This document shows, in pieces, positions 7,668-15,703 of a DNA stretch of 40,761 nucleotides. Origin of the DNA: an uncultured bacterium. GTDB lineage: Bacteria; Cyanobacteriota; Vampirovibrionia; Gastranaerophilales; Gastranaerophilaceae. The stretch spans positions 1 through 40,761 of the forward strand of contig URXT01000014.1 of NCBI GenBank assembly GCA_900551915.1. The letters run 5' to 3'. The position numbers and the translations under genes were made by a program. The notes under the pieces were generated by a model. It was not told the DNA's origin, made no database searches, and saw nothing but the letters and a program-made list of their open reading frames with translations. Position 1 is the stretch's first letter, and each line of letters begins with the position of its first letter.

Positions 7668-8899
7668 TATGAACCGCCCAGAGATTTCAACAGTTCAATA
7701 TTGATGAACGATTCAAACGTAATTCTTTCAGCCGGAGTCGGAGGCATAAATTCGATGTCGAACGTTAAATGTCCGTTTGCGATTTCCGTTGCAGGGTTTT
7801 TATCCTGATTGAATGTACATTTACCGTCAATCAATGCACCTCGACCGATTAACGTTCTAATAAACTGGTTTACAGTTTCACAGATTGAATCAATTAAGCC
7901 GTTATCAATCGGGTAATCCATAAACTGGAGCATTGAATATTCAACCGATTCGTGAATAATATCAGCGGTTCTTCTGACGTTTATAAAATTGGTCGGATTT
8001 GTTGAACTCGGATAAGCAGCAGACCTGTTGCCCCATGTTCTGAAACCTGAGCCGTAAGAATTGAATACAGTTACAACACCGCATTCATTTAAAGCGTTAA
8101 CTTCAGATGTCGGGTCATTAATCATTGAAGTTAACTGCCGTTCAACTCCGACAATTCCTTGAATTTCAGTATTTGAAGGCGACCAGTGATAACCTTTCTC
8201 AACATCTTTTGCCGCAATTACACCGGCTAACCTTTGTGAATACGGCTGTAATTTTATAGAATCAGAAGTCGCATCATATACCTTTAAATGCGGATAACAA
8301 AGGATTATGCGTTCGGATGAAGTATTGAAATTGATTGTACCTTCAGGCCCACGACCTGAAATAACTTCTTGAACTGAAGCACCGACAGGAGCGTCCACTA
8401 TACCCATCGCACGAATTTTATTGCAGATAGTATTCATCTCGGTTACAACAGCCATTTCCTCACAAAATACAGGTGCAATAATTGTTTTAGGATAATAGCC
8501 AAATAAAGAATAACAATCTTCAAAGGCTTTCATTCCGGTGCGTTTTCCTGTAAGTGCATCAACACTTCCATTTATTTCACCGACAGTAACATCTGAAATA
8601 TCTTCGTGTTTTTCAGGGTCATAGACATTTATAACAATCGCAATTCCTGCACCCTGATCGAAAATTGCTTGCAGGGCTTGAGGTATAGTAAATCCGGCTT
8701 TATGATTGCCGAAGTACCTTACAGCCTCAATCTCATTCATAATCAAGGTCGGGGTATTGATTGTTTTATATTCATCTTGTACATCTTCAATCGGTGCAGT
8801 TCCGACAATTCCAACGACAGCGGTTTTTACTGTTGAAATTGTTCTTGCACCTGTTGTTACTTCAATGGTTTCAACACCATGTAAAAAACTTGCAGGCAT
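7667..8899 (-). CDS. Contractile tail sheath protein (P2 FI-like)
   Basis: 410 aa, starting MPASFLHGVETIEV, followed by TVKTAVVGIVGTAP, the classical FI/sheath N-terminus. The mid part has VIAAKDVEKGYHWSPSNTEIQGIVGVE, and the C-terminus NVRRTADIIHESVEYSMLQF and HLTFDIEFMPPTPAERI. It contracts to drive the tube through the envelope, so the virion is a myovirus. AAGGAG precedes ATG 8899. The pairing with an FII-like tube and the plus-strand P2-like baseplate set makes the tail P2-type although the head is Mu-type. Confidence 0.95.
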   Translation of the reverse strand: MPASFLHGVETIEVTTGARTISTVKTAVVGIVGTAPIEDVQDEYKTINTPTLIMNEIEAVRYFGNHKAGFTIPQALQAIFDQGAGIAIVINVYDPEKHEDISDVTVGEINGSVDALTGKRTGMKAFEDCYSLFGYYPKTIIAPVFCEEMAVVTEMNTICNKIRAMGIVDAPVGASVQEVISGRGPEGTINFNTSSERIILCYPHLKVYDATSDSIKLQPYSQRLAGVIAAKDVEKGYHWSPSNTEIQGIVGVERQLTSMINDPTSEVNALNECGVVTVFNSYGSGFRTWGNRSAAYPSSTNPTNFINVRRTADIIHESVEYSMLQFMDYPIDNGLIDSICETVNQFIRTLIGRGALIDGKCTFNQDKNPATEIANGHLTFDIEFMPPTPAERITFESFINIELLKSLGGS

Positions 8900-8918
8900 A
8901 TAAACTCCTTGGGGTAAA

Positions 8919-9335
8919 TTAAATATCTAAGTCTTGTATGTTAGGGGTGGTGAGCACAAAATTAATACCGTACTGCCAAATTCCACCATTTTCAGAAATG
9001 AAAAAATCTTTTGAGGCTGATAATTTAGAACATCCGTCAGGTTCAAAACCAGTTAAAACGGCTTTCACTTTATCAATATATTCATAAGCTCCTGCGTTGA
9101 AACGTAGGTTTCTTGTTACGACAGTGATTGAGAATTCTTTTTTGTTATCTTGAGAGATAAATCCAAGAGCATTGGTTGATGTGTAATTGCTTCCCTGATA
9201 ATGAACCAACAAAGCTCCAATTGGATGGAGTAAGATAAATTCGGCAGGTTTATCCGGGAAACCTTGAACTAAAACTTCAGGGAATGATGTTTTTAATTTT
9301 TCAATAATTGAGTTTTCAATATCACGTATATTCAA
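8919..9335 (-). CDS. Mu gp37-like protein (DUF1834), tail terminator-type
   Basis: 138 aa starting at TTG 9335 with CAGGAG eight bases upstream; that site is supplied by the end of repeat R2. N-terminal IRDIENSIIEKLKTSFPEVLVQGFPDKP and a later EFSITVVTRNLR plus YEYIDKVKAVLTGF match the Gp37/DUF1834 family. In Mu this gene sits just before the sheath gene, as here; the protein is thought to cap or join the tail. TTG start makes expression dependent on the repeat-borne ribosome binding site. Confidence 0.82.
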   Translation of the reverse strand: MNIRDIENSIIEKLKTSFPEVLVQGFPDKPAEFILLHPIGALLVHYQGSNYTSTNALGFISQDNKKEFSITVVTRNLRFNAGAYEYIDKVKAVLTGFEPDGCSKLSASKDFFISENGGIWQYGINFVLTTPNIQDLDI

Positions 9336-9340
9336 ATAAA

Positions 9341-9456
9341 GCTCCTGTGGTGCTCGGACTTACGTCCTGCGTTCCTACGTCGCCATCGAACGGTTACGCC
9401 CTGCATCGTCTTTGCCTACACAAAGCCGTTTCGGGCTTCACACACGGCTAACGCAT
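9341..9456 (-). repeat. GC-rich intercistronic repeat, copy R2
   Basis: About 115 bp between the stop of the gp36-like gene (9457) and the TTG start of the gp37-like gene (9335). In sense orientation it begins directly at the stop codon with TGCGTTAGCCGTGTGTGAAG and ends with CACCACAGGAG, which is the ribosome binding site of the next gene. The AGCCGT/ACGGCT hairpin is conserved with R1. Boundaries coincide with those of R3 at the stop-codon end. Confidence 0.85.
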
Positions 9457-9900
9457 TTAATATTCAAGCATTCTTTCCTTGCTAAAAAGCCTGTCAATTA
9501 TATCTTTGTTGGTTTTATATTCCTCAGCATTAAAAGATGCGGTTTCAAGAGAATCATTTTCGCTTTGCAGGGTAATAACACCTTTTTGAATATCTCTTAA
9601 GGTAGCAATAGCATTTTTGTAATTATTTTCAATTACTTCAGGCATTTCATTTCGCATACGTCTTGTATAAAGTCTGTATATGCTTAAATCAATGGCAAGA
9701 ATTCTCAGTAAAGGAAAATGGGTATCTAAGGGTAGAGTATATCTGCCACGCAGATACCCATCGATGAGCGTAGAAGAGTAAAGGATAGCTTCTTGAGCAA
9801 CAACACGATCGACCTCTTCTTGCCCATCATCAGAAGTGAGCTGTATCAGAGTAGGGGTAGAAGTGTGTGTTTCAATATCTTCGATCGTGCAATAATCCAT
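9457..9900 (-). CDS. Mu gp36-like protein (DUF1320), head-tail connector
   Basis: 147 aa, starting MDYCTIEDIETHTSTPTLIQLT. DUF1320 features are visible: DGYLRGRYTLPLDTHFPLLRILAIDLSIYRLYTRR in the middle and a C-terminal helix ending LFSKERMLEY. Family members form the ring beneath the portal (adaptor). It is placed between the decoration protein and the gp37-like gene, the same order as Mu. Its stop TAA is the first base of repeat R2. Confidence 0.88.
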   Translation of the reverse strand: MDYCTIEDIETHTSTPTLIQLTSDDGQEEVDRVVAQEAILYSSTLIDGYLRGRYTLPLDTHFPLLRILAIDLSIYRLYTRRMRNEMPEVIENNYKNAIATLRDIQKGVITLQSENDSLETASFNAEEYKTNKDIIDRLFSKERMLEY

Positions 9901-9902
9901 AA

Positions 9903-10244
9903 CTATATTCCTCGTACAATTCTGATTTCTTGACCTTCAGTTCCTGCATCTTTTGCATATCCGTTTGCTATTGCTGAATCAGCAACTTTAACGGCTCTAC
10001 CTTCTCCATCGGATGCAATCGCATCCCCGACAGCAATAGTGCCACCGGCTTCAACGAGAAGAGTACCAAGAACAGCAACAGGAGCGTATTGTCCTTTTTC
10101 AGTTGTTACATCAACAACACCAAGTGCTTTAGCACCTGCTGTACAACAATTACCATCAAAGCCTACAAATCTTTTTCGTTGCAGGTCTGCTGCTGCTAAT
10201 ACTGAATCAATCAAAATAGGTGTATAAGTTTTATTTGTTGTCAT
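9903..10244 (-). CDS. Capsid decoration/cement protein (DUF2190-like)
   Basis: 113 aa from ATG 10244, chosen because GGAGG lies just before it; an upstream ATG is inside the preceding gene without a site. The sequence is glycine/alanine-rich with beta-type repeats: GFDGNCCTAGAKALGVVDVTTEKGQ and VEAGGTIAVGDAIASDGEGRAVKVAD. This pattern fits small cement proteins that stud capsids. It overlaps the gp35-like gene by 14 nt. Exact family is uncertain; the place next to the capsid gene supports the role. Confidence 0.7.
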   Translation of the reverse strand: MTTNKTYTPILIDSVLAAADLQRKRFVGFDGNCCTAGAKALGVVDVTTEKGQYAPVAVLGTLLVEAGGTIAVGDAIASDGEGRAVKVADSAIANGYAKDAGTEGQEIRIVRGI

Positions 10245-10548
10245 CAGTACCTCCAGCTTCTCCGTCTTTAACTTCATCTGTTTTTACGGTTTCTGTTTTA
10301 GTTTGGGTTTTAGCTGTACCTGTACCTGCTTTTGTTTGATTATTTGCAGGGGGATTGTTTTCAGTCTTCTTGGTGTTATTTTGAGACTGAGTTTTTGTTT
10401 TTGAAGGAGTTGATTGATTTGGAAGAAGTTGTACAAAATCTTCAAGACGTTTTGCATAATTATCTTCAAGTTCAATGGTTGCTCCTTCTTTGTAAAGTTT
10501 CCCATTGTGCATAATGGAGGTATGTTTAACTTTGTATAATTTAGCCAT
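10231..10548 (-). CDS. Mu gp35-like small head protein with Thr/Lys/Asn-rich tail
   Basis: 105 aa. A short folded N-terminus (KLYKVKHTSIMHNGKLYKEGATIEL) is followed by a low-complexity Thr/Gln/Lys/Asn tail and an acidic end. Small proteins with this N-terminus follow the capsid gene in many Mu-like phages. It is the next gene after the capsid, abutting its stop. Role in the head is inferred from position. Confidence 0.7.
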   Translation of the reverse strand: MAKLYKVKHTSIMHNGKLYKEGATIELEDNYAKRLEDFVQLLPNQSTPSKTKTQSQNNTKKTENNPPANNQTKAGTGTAKTQTKTETVKTDEVKDGEAGGTDDNK

Positions 10549-11507
10549 TAACCTTCACCTCCCTTGTCTTGCTCTGGGTCATAAGCAGGGTCATTTACAC
10601 TTGAAATTAAGTATCCGGCTTCAGCACCGACTAAAAACGGTGTATAAATATCGGTAGCCCTGATATACTTAACTTTGTTGCCCTCTTTTTGATATTCATC
10701 AACTTGCAGGGCATCTTTCTTGCGGACAGTGTAACCGTAAGACGGATCGTATTCCGTTCTTGAACTGCCAAGATTAGGGACATATGCAAGGACAATGTTG
10801 TCCTGCCAAATTCTGACAAAATTTCCGTCTTTATCCGCAAAGATTGATTTTCCGATGAAAATATTTTCAATCTCGAAAATTTCTTTTAATAAATTAATTG
10901 TTACTAATTTATTGAGATTGTCGGAAATTAAACCTTTAAGCTGAGGGTGTTTTTTGAGGGTTTTCCACGCTGCTTGCCCTATAATCATAGTGTTCGGGTC
11001 TTGAGCAATTTTAGAGGAAACCGCATCTTTGGCATCATCGATTACACCCTGCGGATCAGAATTCTCATCGGTAAAACAAGATGTGCCGGACAATAAAATT
11101 TTGTTGCCGGTAGGATATTTGTTAGCATCTTGAGCCAAATCAGCACACTGTTTTTCAAGTTTCAGCTTCAAACCTTCCGTTACAACATTAGTTGCGTGAA
11201 GTTGTAATTTGACTTTTTCTGCCTCCTGTTCTTCACGATAATCAATCGGGTATGACAAATCGTGTTCAGCGAGGGTAGTTGTATGTTTTTTGAAACCTTG
11301 CGGCGAGATAACATTTGAATTCGCCCTTATTGCACGTTCTGTATCGTAAAGATTGAACGCTTCCTTGTTGAATTCAAAAATGTCAATTTTTTCTTTCTCA
11401 GAAGTGATTTCAGGGAACAGATGCTGTGCAACAAAGGCATTATTACTGTAACCACGAGCGACCTCTGAGAGATACGCATTTATGCGTAATTCTTCAAGTC
11501 TTCCCAT
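10548..11507 (-). CDS. Major capsid protein
   Basis: 319 aa, in the size range of HK97-fold coats. N-terminus RINAYLSEVARGYSNNAFVAQHLFPEI and internal TTTLAEHDLSYPIDYREEQEAEKVKLQLHATN, followed by a NTMIIGQAAWKTLKKHPQLKGL block that recurs in capsids of Mu-like and related phages. It follows the protease/scaffold gene, the normal order. ATG 11507 is preceded by AAAGGAG. The family name cannot be fixed by eye, but the position and length make coat protein by far the best call. Confidence 0.82.
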   Translation of the reverse strand: MGRLEELRINAYLSEVARGYSNNAFVAQHLFPEITSEKEKIDIFEFNKEAFNLYDTERAIRANSNVISPQGFKKHTTTLAEHDLSYPIDYREEQEAEKVKLQLHATNVVTEGLKLKLEKQCADLAQDANKYPTGNKILLSGTSCFTDENSDPQGVIDDAKDAVSSKIAQDPNTMIIGQAAWKTLKKHPQLKGLISDNLNKLVTINLLKEIFEIENIFIGKSIFADKDGNFVRIWQDNIVLAYVPNLGSSRTEYDPSYGYTVRKKDALQVDEYQKEGNKVKYIRATDIYTPFLVGAEAGYLISSVNDPAYDPEQDKGGEG

Positions 11508-11539
11508 TTAAACTCCTTTTATATCAATGTTTCGGGGTA

Positions 11540-12520
11540 TTACTTATTTAATTTGAGCAGTGCATCTTTAAATGAGATGTTTTCTTTTACAGAAAGGGCT
11601 TTAGCCTCTTTGAATACCTCAAGACTTTCCTCATCTGCGTTTGCAAATTTTTCAACATCCTCATTTGTTGGGTCTGCTTGCTTTTCTTTAGTGGCAAACT
11701 CACCGTATTTTATTTGATTCGGCAGGGATTCAATAAAAGATTTGAAGTCGAGAACGACTGTTGAATCCTCGCCGAATTTTTTGACATTATCTAACTCCTG
11801 AAGAACGGATAAGACAACATTCTTGTTTGCAGGGACTAACGTTCCCTTTTCAATTTGTTTGTCGATAAATTCTTCAAATTCTTTTTTCTTCAAAGATGTT
11901 TTAATGTCATTCAATTCTTTTTCGATTTCTTCCTTACCCTGAGCTTTTTCTTTAAAAGTTGCAACTTCATCGGATAAGGCAGAAATTTTTTCTTTTAAGG
12001 ATTTGATTGTTTCAAGTTTTTTGTTTGATTCCTTGAATGTTGCAAGCTGACTTTCAAGGTCTGCAACCTGATTTTTTAAATCTTCAATTTCTTGTTGTGA
12101 AAACTGTTCCGGCTCATCTTCAGCATTGAATTCAAAAGTATCAGCTTCTGATTCCATAAATTTGATAGGTTCTAAACCTTTAACCTGCGGAATTGCAGCT
12201 CCGAGGAATGAAACGGCTTTAAGGTATGCACCTTTGCCTTCAAGATTTCTGTATAATTCAACAGAAACTTTTTTGTATTTGCCGTCATTAACGTCTTTTT
12301 CAAACTCTTCCGGCACTTCTTTAAAACTCACTTTGAGTTTATCGCCATCGGCTTTTACGGTATCAACCCAGCCGTAAGCGGGTCCTGATTGCTGATGGTC
12401 GATTGTAATCGGGGCTTCACAAAATTGCGGATCATAGTTTTTTGCAATCTGTGCGATTTCTTTTTTAGTAAACTTCCCTTGGGGGTAAGTTCCGGCTTTA
12501 AAAACTTCGTAAAATTTCAT
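11540..12520 (-). CDS. Mu I-like capsid maturation protease / scaffold
   Basis: 326 aa from ATG 12520 (MKFYEVFKAGTYPQGKF), which has AGAAGG upstream; an in-frame ATG at 12562 would add 14 unlikely residues. The N-terminal half is protease-like: APITIDHQQSGPAYGWVDTV and KYKKVSVELYRN, then VSFLGAAIPQVKGL. The C-terminal half is a long coiled coil (residues about 150-240), as in a scaffold. In Mu the same gene makes protease and, from an internal start, scaffold. It is the first gene of the leftward late operon. Confidence 0.88.
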   Translation of the reverse strand: MKFYEVFKAGTYPQGKFTKKEIAQIAKNYDPQFCEAPITIDHQQSGPAYGWVDTVKADGDKLKVSFKEVPEEFEKDVNDGKYKKVSVELYRNLEGKGAYLKAVSFLGAAIPQVKGLEPIKFMESEADTFEFNAEDEPEQFSQQEIEDLKNQVADLESQLATFKESNKKLETIKSLKEKISALSDEVATFKEKAQGKEEIEKELNDIKTSLKKKEFEEFIDKQIEKGTLVPANKNVVLSVLQELDNVKKFGEDSTVVLDFKSFIESLPNQIKYGEFATKEKQADPTNEDVEKFANADEESLEVFKEAKALSVKENISFKDALLKLNK

Positions 12521-12835
12521 TTTTTCTAACCTTCTTTGTATATCTTTGTAGGATTTCCCCATTTTTTAGTTGGGGCTTATATCTCCAAATTAAACTTTTT
12601 GCACCTCAAAAGGTGTCCTTTTAAAAATCTGTATATTCGGAGTATAAACGTTGTCGTTATGCGGTTTCAAAGGTGTTTTGACAGCGATTTTTACATGCAG
12701 AAGTTCAATAAAAAGTTCAATGCAAATATTGCCTTGAAATCGTTGGGGGATAAAGTTTAGACTGCAATATATATGAATTAAAAAAGGACACCAGTCCTTT
12801 TCTTTCGTTTCATCCTGTTAAAAATAAGGAGTATT
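12521..12835. promoter_or_regulatory. Divergent late control region
   Basis: 315 bp between the leftward head operon and the rightward terminase-tail operon, so both late promoters should lie here. It holds an inverted repeat CCCCA/TGGGG (12557-12575), a second CACCT/AGGTG (12602-12615), a tandem direct repeat GTTCAAT (12703-12720, 12-bp period), and a terminator (12782-12801). A TTGACA hexamer is seen near 12678 without a clear -10 at the right distance, which fits activator-dependent late promoters. No convincing sigma70 promoter was found. Confidence 0.5.
12782..12801. terminator. Bidirectional hairpin terminator before holin gene
   Basis: Perfect 8-bp stem AAAAGGAC / GTCCTTTT with a 4-nt loop, A-rich before and T-rich after (TTTTCTTTC), so it can act on either strand. 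It stands between the divergent control region and the rightward operon and might insulate or attenuate that operon. Confidence 0.7.
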
Positions 12836-13081
12836 ATGGATTTTATTACTCAAATTTCCCCGTTAATAGAAAACATTGGTTTTCCTGCACTGGTGTTTGC
12901 CATCTGGTATATTTACCACCAATCGCAGGTTAAAGCATTTGAAACAATTATTCAGGACAACTTCGAAATCTTAAAAGACCTGTTGGAAACGAATCAATAC
13001 CACGCAGCACTTCTTTCAAGAATTGAAAGTAAAATCGACAACAACCTCTGGTGTCCGATTTTAAAAAAGGAGGTTCATTAG
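12836..13081 (+). CDS. Small membrane protein, holin-like
   Basis: 81 aa with one N-terminal membrane segment (IGFPALVFAIWYIYH, residues about 14-28) and a charged helical tail with DLLETNQYHAALLSRIESKID. This build resembles small phage holins of the YvrJ/BhlA type, which let the endolysin reach peptidoglycan. It is the first gene of the rightward late operon, upstream of terminase, where Mu carries lysis genes. The amidase lies 13 kb away. Call rests on topology and tail pattern only. Confidence 0.55.
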   Translation: MDFITQISPLIENIGFPALVFAIWYIYHQSQVKAFETIIQDNFEILKDLLETNQYHAALLSRIESKIDNNLWCPILKKEVH

Positions 13082-13327
13082 ATGAATCCTGAAAGATTGC
13101 AATTAAAAGGAATGCTTGCCGAAAGCAAAAAAAACTTCCGTACTTTAGATACGGAAGCTTCAGGACTTGTTATTTTAATTCGGGCACTTTTGAATCCATA
13201 CGAAGATATTAAAAATCTTGATATGGATAAAGTATTTGTTTCTGTAAAAAGACTCAAAGAAATAACGGAAGAAATGCAAACTCTCAACGAAAAAATAAAA
13301 AAATTGGAGTCTGAATTTGAACAGTAA
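13082..13327 (+). CDS. Coiled-coil protein upstream of terminase
   Basis: 81 aa, mostly helical, with a C-terminal coiled coil (KRLKEITEEMQTLNEKIKKLESEFE). GGAGG precedes ATG 13082. It overlaps the small terminase gene by 11 nt. Mu and relatives carry several small proteins (gp24-gp26) here; this may be their counterpart. No defined function. Confidence 0.65.
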   Translation: MNPERLQLKGMLAESKKNFRTLDTEASGLVILIRALLNPYEDIKNLDMDKVFVSVKRLKEITEEMQTLNEKIKKLESEFEQ

Positions 13328-13751
13328 AAAACAAAGTTTATTATCCGAAGCAGAACGGCTTTTTATATATGAGTATTTCCCTGCCGCTGTTATAGCACGT
13401 CAACTTAATCTAAACCGGAAAACGGTGAATACCTGGAGAGCCCAGTATGAATGGGATAAAAAGCGTGCGGCATTTTTAAAATCCAAAATGTCATTTCATG
13501 AAGAATTATACGAATTTGCCAGAAAAATTATGCATGAAATTTCAGAAGAAATGGATGCCGGAGAAAAAGTAGATCCTGCAAGAATGAATGCTTTGTGTAG
13601 ATTTATCCCGTTATTCACAACCTCTAAAAAGTATGAGGACACTATAAAGAAAAAAGAGAAAGAAAGCCCCAAAGGCTTAACCCCAGAGCTTATTTCTCAA
13701 ATTGAAGAAGAAATTCTCGGAATAAAACAACCAGATGCCGAACAAGAATAA
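13317..13751 (+). CDS. Terminase small subunit (DUF1804-like)
   Basis: 144 aa starting at TTG 13317 with GGAG nine bases upstream, overlapping the previous gene. An N-terminal helix-turn-helix (AAVIARQLNLNRKTVNTWRAQYEWDKKRAAFL, about 22-53) recognises DNA, followed by a helical region. This matches Mu gp27-type small terminases that guide packaging initiation near the phage left end. Overlaps the large subunit by 17 nt. Confidence 0.82.
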   Translation: MNSKKQSLLSEAERLFIYEYFPAAVIARQLNLNRKTVNTWRAQYEWDKKRAAFLKSKMSFHEELYEFARKIMHEISEEMDAGEKVDPARMNALCRFIPLFTTSKKYEDTIKKKEKESPKGLTPELISQIEEEILGIKQPDAEQE

Positions 13752-15087
13752 ACCCCCGTTTTTTCTGCCATATCAATTAAGATGGCTGAACGATAATTCA
13801 AAAGTAAAAATATGGGAGAAATCCCGAAGAATTGGTGCAACCTACGTTCAAAGCTATGAAGATGTACGGGATTGCGTCAAGAAAACAGCTCCTGCGGTAT
13901 GGTTTTCATCAGCGGATGAATCCGCCGCTCGTGAGTACATTGATTATTGCAAAATATGGGCGAATTTATTTAATGTTGCCGCAAAAGATTTAGGCGAACA
14001 GGTCTTGGACAAAGAAAAAGATGTCAAAGCCTACGTTATAGCTTTTTCAAACGGCACAAAAATTCACGCATTATCTTCAAATCCTAAAGGTTTCAGGAGT
14101 AAAGGCGGAAAAGTTGTACTTGATGAATTCGCATTCCACAACAACCCTGCTGAACTCTGGAAAGCAGCACGACCTTGTATCACTTGGGGATATCCTTTAA
14201 GGATTCTTTCAACCCACAACGGTCAAAGCTGTCTTTATTACAGATTCTTGGATCAGGTTGAAAAAGGCAAACTAAACTGGTCTCATCACAAAACCCCGAT
14301 TCAACTTGCAGTAGATGAAGGCTTAATTGATAAAATCTACGGTAGACAAACATCTCAAGAGGAACGTGAAGAATGGCTGAATGAAGAACGAAAAAACTGC
14401 TTTGATGAATACACCTGGTTACAGGAATACTGCTGCGTTGCGATTGACGAAGCCTGTGCATTTCTTCCTTACGAATTAATTTCAGCCTGTGAGATGCCGG
14501 ATGTTTTGAAATCGCTTGATGAGATAAAACAAGACCTGTATGTCGGAATTGATATAGGCAGACGAAAAGATTTAACCGTTATCTGGTGTTTGGAACGATT
14601 TGAAAATTCAAAATTCACAAGAAAAGTTAAAGTCTTGGAAAAAACACCGTTTCATATTCAATATGAAATAATCTCAGAAATTCTGAGACACCCGAAACTC
14701 CGCAGATGTTGTATTGACTCAACCGGCATCGGAATGCAGTTAGCAGAAACGGCTCAGAGAGATTTCGGAAAATACAGAGTCGAGGCTGTAATGTTCACGA
14801 ATAAATCTAAAGAGGAGATGGCGTTTAACCTGAGAACCAATTTTGAAGATAAATCGGTGTTTATTCCCACAGACCACGATATTCGTGAGGATTTACACTC
14901 AATCAGACGAGTTGCCACAAAAGCAGGAAATATCCGCTTTGATGCAGATACCGCCGAAGTCAACGGACACGCAGATAGGTTCTGGGCATTAGCTCTCGCT
15001 CTAATCGCCTGCTATGTACCGTATTCCCCTGTCGAAATAGAAACAAGAAGAAGATATGAAACATTAAAAATGACAGAAAATTTCTAG
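13735..15087 (+). CDS. Terminase large subunit (Mu gp28-like)
   Basis: 450 aa. The ATPase part has a deviant Walker A EKSRRIGATY (residues about 28-37) and Walker B VVLDE (127-131); the RNase H-like nuclease part begins at YVGIDIGRRKDL with D273 as a metal ligand. This is the Mu gp28 arrangement. It cuts host-linked concatemers by headful packaging and pumps DNA through the portal. ATG 13735 lies inside the small subunit gene, so the two are coupled. Complete and intact. Confidence 0.94.
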   Translation: MPNKNKPPFFLPYQLRWLNDNSKVKIWEKSRRIGATYVQSYEDVRDCVKKTAPAVWFSSADESAAREYIDYCKIWANLFNVAAKDLGEQVLDKEKDVKAYVIAFSNGTKIHALSSNPKGFRSKGGKVVLDEFAFHNNPAELWKAARPCITWGYPLRILSTHNGQSCLYYRFLDQVEKGKLNWSHHKTPIQLAVDEGLIDKIYGRQTSQEEREEWLNEERKNCFDEYTWLQEYCCVAIDEACAFLPYELISACEMPDVLKSLDEIKQDLYVGIDIGRRKDLTVIWCLERFENSKFTRKVKVLEKTPFHIQYEIISEILRHPKLRRCCIDSTGIGMQLAETAQRDFGKYRVEAVMFTNKSKEEMAFNLRTNFEDKSVFIPTDHDIREDLHSIRRVATKAGNIRFDADTAEVNGHADRFWALALALIACYVPYSPVEIETRRRYETLKMTENF

Positions 15088-15162
15088 GAACGATTTTAAG
15101 CCGTTTAAATTTACTCAGACGATAATTTATACCACCCACGACAGAAAAATTTAATACAGACG

Positions 15163-15185
15163 TTTTTGAACACTTTTTGAACACT
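15163..15185 (+). repeat. Tandem direct repeat upstream of tail gene E
   Basis: Two adjacent copies of TTTTTGAACAC (11-bp period) about 50 bp before gene E. A related GTTCAA pair with a 12-bp period is in the divergent control region (12703-12720). It could be an activator site for a tail promoter; no promoter hexamers are clear. Confidence 0.35.
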
Positions 15186-15230
15186 ATCAAACTGCATCTA
15201 AAATATAAAAAATTTTAAGGAGAGAAATTT

Positions 15231-15560
15231 ATGTTAAAAGAACTCACACTTCCATCCGGAAAAATTGCAATCATTGAAAAGGGCAAAGGCAAAGACCTTT
15301 TGCAGGCTCAAATCAAGGCAAAGACTTCAGATGAAATTCCCTACGCCCTTATAGCTGAACTTGTTGAAATTGACGGACAAAAGCTCGTTTATGAAGACAT
15401 CCTTGAAATGGACTTGGAAGACGTTTTATCTCTTCAAGGTGAAATTTCGGGGAAGTTATCAGTGGGGAAAGCGAAAGAGATTCCGGAGAAAGCGGAAGAA
15501 AAAACGGAGATAGTAACAGCTCTGACATCTGCTCTTACCTCCCCGACAGCCAAAGCATAA
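15231..15560 (+). CDS. Tail assembly chaperone, P2 E / Mu gp41-like (short form)
   Basis: 109 aa: ELTLPSGKIAIIEKGKGKDLLQAQ at the start, then EIPYALIAELVEIDGQKLVYEDILEMDLEDVLSLQGEI, which is the signature of the Mu gp41/P2 E family. Chaperones of this type coat the tape measure protein while the tube assembles. Good AAGGAG site before ATG 15231. It lies directly before the tape measure gene as in P2, lambda and Mu. A longer -1 frame product is very likely (15231-15703). Confidence 0.88.
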   Translation: MLKELTLPSGKIAIIEKGKGKDLLQAQIKAKTSDEIPYALIAELVEIDGQKLVYEDILEMDLEDVLSLQGEISGKLSVGKAKEIPEKAEEKTEIVTALTSALTSPTAKA

Positions 15561-15703
15561 TTCATTTATGCAAAACCACCGGATGGCAGTATTCGGAAAT
15601 ATCCGAAATGCCAATCCCGACTTTAGCCTACTGGTGCAATCAAGCCATTAAATACACAAATAACCATAATAATGACTTGGAAGGACAATTTAACGTTTTT
15701 TGA
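15231..15703 (+). CDS. Tail assembly chaperone, long form by -1 frameshift (E+E')
   Basis: In the -1 frame, an open stretch overlaps the end of gene E (open after a TGA near 15441) and continues past the 0-frame stop to TGA 15701-15703. It encodes HLCKTTGWQYSEISEMPIP and then TLAYWCNQAIKYT, a sequence like the T/E' domains fused by frameshift in lambda G-GT and P2 E-E'. It has no start codon of its own with a ribosome site. Candidate slip points are G-GGG-AAA near 15463 and GAA-AAA near 15500; neither is a perfect X-XXY-YYZ heptamer in frame. Confidence 0.72.

Noticed and set aside
12659..12760. 33-codon frame in the divergent control region
   Set aside because: Poor ribosome site and overlaps the repeats; most likely chance.
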